From contig JAPKXP010000013.1 in the NCBI GenBank assembly GCA_026394745.1, positions 1-7,886 of the forward strand: DNA of 7,886 nt. Reading direction: 5' to 3'. Origin of the DNA: Candidatus Altarchaeota archaeon (GTDB taxonomy: Archaea; Altiarchaeota; Altiarchaeia; IMC4; SCGC-AAA252-I15). The position numbers and the translations under genes are program-made. The notes beneath the pieces are model-generated. The model was not told where the DNA came from. It worked only from the letters and a program-made list of their open reading frames with translations, and made no database searches. Below, in pieces: positions 1-4,711 of this stretch (its first letter is position 1; every line of letters starts with the position of its first letter).

Positions 1-3
1 TTA

Positions 4-14
4 TTTATATATAT
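4..14 (+). promoter_or_regulatory. TATA-like box before the structured region
   Basis: An uninterrupted T/A run (TTTATATATAT) is the best TATA-box match in the window. With the 22-24 nt spacing seen at the other promoters here, transcription would begin at about 36-40, at the left end of the hairpin-rich region. No long reading frame follows within 300 bases, so this box would drive a non-coding RNA or a long leader. The strand is inferred from what lies downstream. Confidence 0.45.
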
Positions 15-35
15 GTAGGTTGATAAATAATCAGT

Positions 36-322
36 CTCTAATGGGACGTACGTATAGCATCAACCAGGATTAATCGGTTGTATTGGAAAGTATGTGGCTG
101 TAGGCAGCCTCTGTCAAGTATTAACCATTAATATGGCGACTGGACTATACCTCGCCATATGAAATCCGTACTTGGTAAGCTTGTCTGCAACGCGAAGAAG
201 ATCACCTTTAAAACAAGTTAAAGGGTTAAGAGTGAGTTAACAGTTGTTTAAGGAACTTCTTCACCGAGTCCATATTGTTGGTGCTTCCCTATTCACTGGG
301 CCGTGAAAGGCGGTCTTTAGGA
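36..322 (+). ncRNA. Candidate structured RNA, family not recognised
   Basis: This gene-free stretch holds several short perfect inverted repeats that nest without conflict. A hairpin GGCTG/CAGCC (96-100 with 105-109, 4-nt loop) is followed by a 9-bp stem with two G-T pairs (112-120 with 169-177) enclosing a perfect 9-bp hairpin (131-139 with 152-160, 12-nt loop). A 7-bp stem GAAGAAG/CTTCTTC (194-200 with 256-262) encloses two hairpins (205-211 with 218-224, and 225-229 with 237-241). A last hairpin TTCAC/GTGAA lies at 292-307. A strong TATA-like box precedes the region and a second, closer to the CBS gene, follows it, which suits a separate transcript. I could not match it to tRNA, 5S, SRP RNA, RNase P RNA or a C/D guide. 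It could equally be a cis-acting leader of the CBS gene. The stems are seen; their transcription and function are inferred. Confidence 0.35.
131..160 (+). repeat. Perfect 9-bp inverted repeat (hairpin)
   Basis: ATATGGCGA at 131-139 is the exact reverse complement of TCGCCATAT at 152-160, with a 12-nt loop. It is the strongest single hairpin of the leader region and sits inside a second stem formed by 112-120 and 169-177. It is not followed by a T-run, so it does not look like a terminator. A dyad site for a regulator is the alternative reading. Confidence 0.6.
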
Positions 323-329
323 TTTATAG
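323..329 (+). promoter_or_regulatory. TATA-like box of the CBS gene
   Basis: TTTATAG ends 23 nt before the GTG at 353, the same spacing found at other genes of this window. It supports a leaderless transcript starting at or next to that GTG. It also implies that the CBS gene need not be co-transcribed with the hairpin region upstream. Confidence 0.5.
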
Positions 330-352
330 TCATTTAACTAACTGATTAACAG

Positions 353-718
353 GTGGGTGGTTTGTCTTCACGTGATGTTGTTCTTACGGCTTCAGATATT
401 ATGGCTGATTTTCTCCAGGTTACTCCCCAGACTTCTGTGCGTGACACGCTAAAACTAATGTTCAAGGACAATCGCCTGAGGGTTATTGTAGTGGAGGAGG
501 GTAGGCTTGCGGGTATAGTCAGTACTCATGATTTAGTGAAACGGGTGCTGTGGAAGGGGAAGCCTCTTGATACTGTGGAAATCAAAGACGTTATGACCCG
601 TAAAGTATCCTTCGTCACTCCTCAAGATGACATAAGACATATAGCAAACTTGCTATATCACACTGGCATTAGGTGCGTCCCAGTCGTGTCGGAAGGAGCT
701 GTCGTAGGAATCGTATAA
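353..718 (+). CDS. CBS-domain protein, N-terminal half (CBS1 and most of CBS2)
   Basis: This 121-codon frame encodes CBS1 (about residues 15-66, with IMADFLQVTPQTSVRDTLKL and the nucleotide-ribose motif GIVSTHD) and most of CBS2 (about 76-121, from IKDVMTRKVSFVTP to VVGIV). It stops at TAA inside the last conserved motif of CBS2, before that domain's closing helix, so as a stand-alone product it would lack part of its second fold. GTG at 353 is preferred because an in-frame TAA lies just upstream at 347-349 and a TATA-like box sits 23 nt before it. The neighbouring frame 719-1147 is its continuation. If the TAA is genuine, this half alone could still be made. Confidence 0.6.
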   Translation: MGGLSSRDVVLTASDIMADFLQVTPQTSVRDTLKLMFKDNRLRVIVVEEGRLAGIVSTHDLVKRVLWKGKPLDTVEIKDVMTRKVSFVTPQDDIRHIANLLYHTGIRCVPVVSEGAVVGIV

Positions 719-781
719 ACAAGAGAGCTCGGTAGGATATTCGCTGAGAAATTTGCACATAAATATAAGGCGGGCGACATC

Positions 782-1147
782 ATGACCTACCGCTACATCA
801 CAAGCACGATACACGCCCCCTTAGACGACTTTTTTAAGAAGATGGAGGTCTACGGTGACAGATACCTGATAGTAGTTAGCGGTGAAGATCGTGAAGAGAT
901 TGTGGGTATCGTAACCCCAACAGACGTACTCAAGTATTTTTATCGGATGGAGGGTGTGGATTTGAAACGCCCACACCACATACAAGAAATCATGACCAAA
1001 AACCCGTTTATCGCTAAAATAACAGATAAATGTGATGAGATAGCTAACGTAATGATTGAACGTAACATATCCGGTGTTCCGGTCGTAGACCAAAAGCTAG
1101 CGGGGTTAATAAGATTCAGAAGTTTCTTAGAATTCCTCGAAGTTTAA
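782..1147 (+). CDS. CBS-domain protein, C-terminal half (CBS3 and CBS4)
   Basis: This 121-codon frame is in phase with the upstream half. From its first ATG it encodes CBS3 (about residues 1-60, ending in GIVTPTDVLKYF with the T-x-x-D ribose-binding pattern) and CBS4 (about 67-121, IQEIMTKNPF to the C-terminus). CBS4 has lost the S/T-x-x-D pattern (AGLIRFRSF). The ATG at 782 is the Met of the conserved D-I-M motif, so a product starting there would lack the first residues of CBS3, and no clear SD is seen. I read it as the tail of the interrupted gene, not an independent start. It ends 11 bases from the convergent lipoprotein gene. Confidence 0.5.
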   Translation: MTYRYITSTIHAPLDDFFKKMEVYGDRYLIVVSGEDREEIVGIVTPTDVLKYFYRMEGVDLKRPHHIQEIMTKNPFIAKITDKCDEIANVMIERNISGVPVVDQKLAGLIRFRSFLEFLEV

Positions 1148-1158
1148 ACTGTTCTTTG

Positions 1159-2022
1159 TTACCAGGTTCGGTTTTCGTAGGGTATATCCTGGTATGTGGG
1201 GTTTTGCAGTTCCTGCCGCACTTGGTTTATGGTATCTTCGTCCGCCCCTATTTGTTGCAGCACTTTTATCTGGAAGGCCAGGCATTTTTGTTCTGCTGCT
1301 TTGCCGCTCCATGTGTTGGGGTTCGGTTCCATTCCGCCGTTGGCTTGTTTGGCGTCGGAGTATAGCTTGGAGTGATAGCTGTCGTGGGCTATGGCGCCTG
1401 CATACCACATTGTGTAGCTGTTCCAGGTTTGCGAGCCTACCTGGAACGTTGGCACGTTGCCGGATACGTTCATGCCGCTTCGGTCATACTCTTTTATCTT
1501 CCCTATGTGTGCTGCTATGATAGGATACTCGGAAGAATTCTGTAAAAGATTCAATGCATTGTTGGTCTTTGATGTGAAGTCGCTGCTTCCTTCAACCGAG
1601 ATATTTTTAGCTAAGGGTTGCAGGGTTGTGGTGGTCTCCGCGGTTTTGTTTTCGGTGTTTTCTTGTATTATGTTTACTGTCGCAACTTCAGCCATGCAGG
1701 CCAGATTTTCTGCAAAATCTGTGAGGTCATCGCAATAAGACCAGTTTCCGGTTGTTAACGCAACGTTCTTGATGCATTCCTTTGAATAGGTCTTGTTCTC
1801 CATCATCTTGCATCCGGCGGTGTTGTTCAATGTGGAGGAGTACTTATTAAGACACCAGTCCACGTCAGACTGGAGGTTCAGGGAATAGCATATGTTAGGG
1901 TCATTGTTTTGGATTGCAGACTTTGCTTGATCTCGCACTATCTCATCAACTTCTTCAAGAAATTCGCAGCCGCAGACTAAAACGACCAGAACAATAAGTA
2001 GTGTGAGGAGTGTTCGTTTCAT
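1159..2022 (-). CDS. Lipoprotein with a 26-residue Cys repeat and an HDxxH zincin-like motif
   Basis: Predicted 287-aa exported protein of unknown function. Residues 1-19 form a signal peptide with lipobox V-C-G-C, so Cys19 is probably lipid-anchored outside the membrane. Residues 36-113 hold six cysteines (45, 57, 71, 83, 97, 109) spaced alternately 12 and 14 apart: three 26-residue units, probably disulfide-linked helices. A polar, Thr-rich and sequon-rich linker follows (about 120-150). The C-terminal part (about 160-275) contains YAGAIAHDSYHSKLY, where H213-D214-x-x-H217 resembles the zincin HExxH with Asp for Glu, and E244 (in KAAEQKC) could be the third zinc ligand. A peptidase-like role is therefore possible but unproven. 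The frame is open 43 codons further upstream; I chose the ATG at 2022 because the signal peptide starts there and a TATA-like box lies 24 nt before it. Confidence 0.8.
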   Translation of the reverse strand: MKRTLLTLLIVLVVLVCGCEFLEEVDEIVRDQAKSAIQNNDPNICYSLNLQSDVDWCLNKYSSTLNNTAGCKMMENKTYSKECIKNVALTTGNWSYCDDLTDFAENLACMAEVATVNIIQENTENKTAETTTTLQPLAKNISVEGSSDFTSKTNNALNLLQNSSEYPIIAAHIGKIKEYDRSGMNVSGNVPTFQVGSQTWNSYTMWYAGAIAHDSYHSKLYSDAKQANGGMEPNPNTWSGKAAEQKCLAFQIKVLQQIGADEDTINQVRQELQNPTYQDIPYENRTW

Positions 2023-2046
2023 AGCGATTAATGTATTAGAGTTCAG

Positions 2047-2054
2047 TTTTAAAT
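2047..2054 (-). promoter_or_regulatory. TATA-like box of the 1159-2022 lipoprotein gene
   Basis: On the minus strand this reads ATTTAAAA and ends 24 nt before the ATG at 2022. It supports that ATG over the in-frame upstream one at 2151 and implies a leaderless mRNA. The rest of the 138-bp gap (2023-2160) shows no other clear gene. Confidence 0.5.
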
Positions 2055-2160
2055 CAATCAGGGTGCTCGGTATGACCCCCGTCTTCGGGCTGAACTTGAG
2101 GATTAGTTCTGTGCCCTGTTGAACACTTGAATGACTGCCCGCCTTCGACATAGGTTTTTT

Positions 2161-3717
2161 TTAGGGGTATGCTACTGTTCCCGAGTAGATTGATGTCTCT
2201 CTCACGTAGCCGCTGGCGAATTTGCTTTGGAATGTGATTGTCAGTGTTTTTCCGTTGTATTGTTGCATGAAGGAGTCTAGGTTTATGTCCTGGTGTCCGT
2301 TGATTTGGATTTCTTTTGAGCCGCTGGCTCCGCCGGACACCGTGACTTTTAGGGTGGCGTAGTTCTGGCTTCCGCTGGTGCTTGAGCTGGATATGAAGTT
2401 CCATGTGGAGAACTTGCCGCGCATTCTGATTGGCGAGCCGCCGACGAGGCTGTCGTAGTGCACCCAGTAGGTTGACTGCGAGACGTCGTACCAGTTGGGG
2501 CATGCTCCGTCGGTGCAGTCGCAGCCGCTTCCCTCTCCGGTGCATTCGTATACCGTGGTGCCGTCAGACCATTTGTATCTCGTAGGCGCGCAGTAGTATT
2601 CCAGCAGGCTTGGCGTGCACCAGTCCGTGAAGTCGCCTGGAGTGTGCCAGTCTGTGCAGGTGCCCTTGACGAGGTAGTTTATGCCTCCATCGGAGTCCGT
2701 GCACACTCTCCTGCATTCGGAGTTTTCGCCCCAGCGGAAGCATTTGTAGCCGTTCAGGCAGTCTCTGTCTGAACTGCAGTATTTGAAGCATGCTTGCGTC
2801 CCGCACGCGTATTCCGAGGCGAATGGCCCGGCCTGCATCACCCAGGGGCCGTATTGCGCGTCGACGGGGCATGCGTTACTGTAGCATTGGTATGTTCCGC
2901 CCAGCTTGCAGCAGTACCATCTCTCGCTGGGCGGGATGGTTGTTGATGTAGTCGAGGTGGTTGGCTGGCAGTAGCAGGTGGCCTCCGCGATAACGCAGGC
3001 TTGGCCTGGGGGGCAGTATCCCTTGCTGCAGTCAGGATGTAACCGGTAATCGCAGGGTATCGTCGTCGAGGTTGTTGTCGAACCCTGGCCTTGGGGCTGG
3101 GTTGTTGTCGAGCCTTGTCCTTGAGGATGGGTTGTTGTAGTGACTGTTTCATAGGTCGTGTTCACGCACGTGGCGTTAATGCAGGTCTGCCATTCCATGC
3201 ACATCTGAGATGGTTCAATCCTTGAGGTTTTGATGCATTCCGCGCTAGGTTGGCCGGGGTGCGAGCACTTCGGAGTCTCGTAGTACGTCACGACGTCGCC
3301 AAGGTAGCATTTCTTGTAGCTTGACTCCACGCCGCAGTCTTTCGAGGTGCGGCATCGGATGATAGTCGTCGACGTGGGCTGGCTGGTTGAGGTGACGGTC
3401 TTCTGTGTTGTGGACGAAGCTATCGTCGTGGCGGTCTGCTGCAACGTCGTCTGAGTCGTCTCCGTTGTCGACACCGCCGGATTCTCGTCTGCGTCGCATA
3501 TCATGTTTTCGTTGACGTCAAGGCAGCATCCGTCTGCAATCCTTATGTAGGGTGTATTGCAGACGACAGATGTTCCGGAGCCGCCGGTATCGTTGGATGA
3601 TACGCCCGTACCGCCGAGGAATGAAGGAAGGTACGGGTCGAGAGGCTGGCAGACGCAACCACTGAAAAATGCTGCGAAAGCAATCAAAAGCACTAGAGAC
3701 AAAGACCGCGAGGCCAT
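2161..3717 (-). CDS. Large Cys- and Thr-rich surface lipoprotein
   Basis: Predicted 518-aa anchored surface protein; function unknown. A signal peptide (1-20) ends in lipobox F-S-G-C, with Cys21 as the likely lipidated residue. Next come a motif DGCCLDVNENMICDADE (62-78), a Cys pair plus Asp/Asn ladder likely to bind calcium, a Thr/Ser-rich linker (83-119), a Cys-rich module (122-184), a second linker with a 10-residue repeat TTTHPQGQGS (193-220), a Cys-rich stretch (222-250), a third Thr linker (253-261) and a long Cys-rich region (269-406). This includes CSSDRDC (314-320) and DSDGGINYLVKG with LLEYYC (341-376), a pairing seen in many uncultivated archaeal proteins. A cysteine-free, beta-looking domain (about 411-518) ends it. 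I count 38 cysteines. The Thr linkers are probable glycosylation zones. The ATG at 3717 is chosen for its signal peptide and a TATA-like box 23 nt upstream; the in-frame upstream ATG would add 15 unsuitable residues. Confidence 0.85.
   Translation of the reverse strand: MASRSLSLVLLIAFAAFFSGCVCQPLDPYLPSFLGGTGVSSNDTGGSGTSVVCNTPYIRIADGCCLDVNENMICDADENPAVSTTETTQTTLQQTATTIASSTTQKTVTSTSQPTSTTIIRCRTSKDCGVESSYKKCYLGDVVTYYETPKCSHPGQPSAECIKTSRIEPSQMCMEWQTCINATCVNTTYETVTTTTHPQGQGSTTTQPQGQGSTTTSTTIPCDYRLHPDCSKGYCPPGQACVIAEATCYCQPTTSTTSTTIPPSERWYCCKLGGTYQCYSNACPVDAQYGPWVMQAGPFASEYACGTQACFKYCSSDRDCLNGYKCFRWGENSECRRVCTDSDGGINYLVKGTCTDWHTPGDFTDWCTPSLLEYYCAPTRYKWSDGTTVYECTGEGSGCDCTDGACPNWYDVSQSTYWVHYDSLVGGSPIRMRGKFSTWNFISSSSTSGSQNYATLKVTVSGGASGSKEIQINGHQDINLDSFMQQYNGKTLTITFQSKFASGYVRETSIYSGTVAYP
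3070..3140 (-). repeat. 30-bp coding tandem repeat in the Thr-rich linker
   Basis: Two 30-bp units (3070-3099 and 3100-3129) and a partial third (3130-3140) begin on the plus strand with GGTTGTTGT. They encode TTTHPQGQGS and TTTQPQGQGS followed by TTT. In-frame unit gain or loss could change the length of this extracellular linker. Confidence 0.75.
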
Positions 3718-3740
3718 GCAGTTATCTATTATATTAGTCT

Positions 3741-3747
3741 TATTAAA
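3741..3747 (-). promoter_or_regulatory. TATA-like box of the large lipoprotein gene
   Basis: On the minus strand this reads TTTAATA and ends 23 nt before the ATG at 3717. The box lies in the 58-bp gap after the small membrane-protein gene, so the two need not be an operon. Confidence 0.5.
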
Positions 3748-3775
3748 ACCATCCTTTTCCAAGAAGGGAAATATC

Positions 3776-4075
3776 CTATTTTTTGATGTAGGTTCCTGCT
3801 TTGTAGAATATTAGCGTTATGAGAAGTATTGCTCCGACGAATATCCACGTGGATGATGCGATGAGATAGGCTACCTTCTTGTTTTCGATTTCATCCAGAG
3901 GCAGTATGAACTTGTATGTGCCGACTGCCGCCGCCATGAGTATGAGGGCTATCGAGTATATCCCCGCGAGGTGTGTCAGGCCGGTGATGGACGAGAAGAT
4001 TATCGCAGCTATTATGATTAGGAACGGCGCAGCGGTTAATACTATTAGTTCTGAGGTGAATAGGTTGTGTTTCAT
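3776..4075 (-). CDS. Small three-helix membrane protein
   Basis: A 99-aa protein of unknown function with three predicted membrane segments, at about residues 9-30, 34-53 and 68-91. A charged loop (LPLDEIENKK, 58-67) separates the second and third, and the protein ends in a short basic tail (YIKK). An odd number of spans puts the two ends on opposite sides of the membrane. No family motif is recognised. It lies upstream of, and on the same strand as, the two lipoprotein genes, so a shared envelope role is possible from context only. The ATG at 4075 is the only good start. A weak SD-like AAAGGA lies just before it, and an AATATATT box (4094-4101) is slightly closer than the usual spacing here. 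Confidence 0.7.
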   Translation of the reverse strand: MKHNLFTSELIVLTAAPFLIIIAAIIFSSITGLTHLAGIYSIALILMAAAVGTYKFILPLDEIENKKVAYLIASSTWIFVGAILLITLIFYKAGTYIKK

Positions 4076-4093
4076 TCTTTCCTTTGATGCAAT

Positions 4094-4121
4094 AATATAT
4101 TGTTTGAGGACTTATTTATTA
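4094..4121. promoter_or_regulatory. Divergent promoter region
   Basis: This 70-bp gap (4076-4145) separates two divergent genes. On the plus strand TTATTTATTA (4112-4121) ends 24 nt before the ATG at 4146. For the minus-strand gene starting at 4075, either the palindromic AATATATT (4094-4101, 18 nt away) or the same A/T box read backwards could serve. The second choice would leave a short leader holding AAAGGA (4080-4085). Confidence 0.45.
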
Positions 4122-4145
4122 CTGTGCATATCGTATTTTTCTTTG

Positions 4146-4673
4146 ATGTCTATTAGGCAGCAAGGCCCGAAGGGCGGGCCGGAAGTTGACGCGACTGTTG
4201 AGGCCTTGAATAGGATGACTGAGGGAGGTGGCATGGAGGCTCCTCAGGTTCAGGAGCCGGTTGCTTTAGGCAAGCTTTCGGCGAAGCCTGTTCTGGCTGC
4301 GAAGCCGTTGACGACGCAGTTTACCGGCGACGAGGCGAGGCTCGTCCGAGCAATGGTTTTCATGGTTGTCGGAGACAAGGAGAGGGCTGTCCAGGTTCTG
4401 AAGGACACCGGCAGCGTGCCAGCGGTTACCGCCAACATAGCGGAACATTACGTTAAGGCTAGAGCAGGGTATGATGCTGCGAAGAAGAAGGGTGGTGAAG
4501 AGTTTAAGGCAGACCGTTTCTACCAGGCGAGGCATGAACTTGTTCAAGCCGTTTCCGAAGACCAGGCTTTGCACGACAGGTACTTCAAGCACGGTGACAG
4601 TAAGGCCGCCATGAACACCCTGCTTTCCGAGAGGGCGAATGCGGAGTTGAAGAGGCTATCCGGCTTGAATTGA
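4146..4673 (+). CDS. Small soluble helical protein, possibly TPR-like
   Basis: A 175-aa cytoplasmic protein of unknown function, with no signal peptide or membrane segment. Residues 1-60 are Gly/Pro/Ala-rich and probably disordered. Residues 61-172 are almost wholly amphipathic helix, including VRAMVFMVVGDKERAVQVLK (67-86) and a second pair around FYQARHELVQAVSED (125-139), with the small/aromatic spacing seen in TPR-type helix hairpins. A TPR relation is a tentative inference; no canonical unit is clear. The ATG at 4146 follows a TATA-like box by 24 nt, whereas the open frame upstream (from 3879) runs antisense through the membrane-protein gene and is not coding-like. Its gene is 38 bp before a true TPR gene on the same strand, and both start with a short Gly-Gly-Pro-containing segment. 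Confidence 0.75.
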   Translation: MSIRQQGPKGGPEVDATVEALNRMTEGGGMEAPQVQEPVALGKLSAKPVLAAKPLTTQFTGDEARLVRAMVFMVVGDKERAVQVLKDTGSVPAVTANIAEHYVKARAGYDAAKKKGGEEFKADRFYQARHELVQAVSEDQALHDRYFKHGDSKAAMNTLLSERANAELKRLSGLN

Positions 4674-4680
4674 ACGCTCA

Positions 4681-4687
4681 TTTATAA
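4681..4687 (+). promoter_or_regulatory. TATA-like box of the TPR gene
   Basis: TTTATAA lies just 7 bases after the stop codon of the preceding gene and ends 24 nt before the ATG at 4712. It indicates that the TPR gene has its own promoter, and it decides for ATG 4712 over the adjacent in-frame TTG at 4709. Confidence 0.55.
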
Positions 4688-4711
4688 GACAGGACTGAGG
4701 ATAGATTATTG

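Larger units (their letters stand above)
353..1147 (+). pseudogene. Four-CBS-domain protein split by an in-frame TAA
   Basis: Read through the TAA at 716-718, the frame is open from the GTG at 353 to the TAA at 1145-1147: 264 codons before the terminal stop, holding four CBS domains in a row (two Bateman modules). The residues between the two open halves (TRELGRIFAEKF...KAGDIM) are good CBS sequence, so this is one gene interrupted by one codon, not two genes and not a frameshift. CBS domains bind adenine nucleotides or similar ligands and usually regulate a partner; no catalytic or DNA-binding domain is attached, so the partner is unknown. The TAA falls where CBS1 has Ser in GIVSTHD, and TCA to TAA is one base change. 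Options are a recent nonsense mutation, a sequence error, read-through, or two half-proteins that assemble. No SD is needed if the transcript is leaderless, although AGGTG at 351-355 could also serve a TTG at 362. Confidence 0.7.

Noticed and set aside
1..352. tRNA, 5S rRNA, SRP RNA, RNase P RNA or C/D-box RNA
   Set aside because: I found no T-loop GGTTC motif, no SRP helix-8 motif, no conserved RNase P segments and no properly spaced C and D boxes.
716..718. General reassignment of TAA as a sense codon
   Set aside because: TAA also ends the CBS frame at 1145-1147 and the genes at 1159, 2161 and 6268, at sensible protein ends; TAG and TGA end others. Only one gene is interrupted.
756..781. 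Internal promoter and independent start for the CBS3-CBS4 half
   Set aside because: AAATATA at 761-767 is only 14 nt from the ATG, closer than any other box here, and the ATG would cut off the first residues of CBS3.
2023..2151. 43-residue N-terminal extension of the first lipoprotein
   Set aside because: It would bury the signal peptide inside the protein and lies upstream of the predicted transcription start.
2155..2162. T8 run as a terminator
   Set aside because: The T-run is on the plus strand, and no plus-strand gene lies upstream of it; for the minus-strand genes it is an A-run.
3070..3140. CRISPR-like direct repeats
   Set aside because: The units are contiguous, without spacers, and in frame within a Thr-rich protein linker.
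1159..3717. The two lipoprotein genes share one frame separated only by the TAA at 2161-2163, suggesting a single split gene
   Set aside because: The downstream one has its own signal peptide and a TATA-like box 24 nt before its ATG, and the 46 codons between are not protein-like. An open stretch of that length is likely enough by chance.
3718..3762. 15-residue N-terminal extension of the large lipoprotein
   Set aside because: It covers the TATA-like box and would precede a good signal peptide with polar residues.
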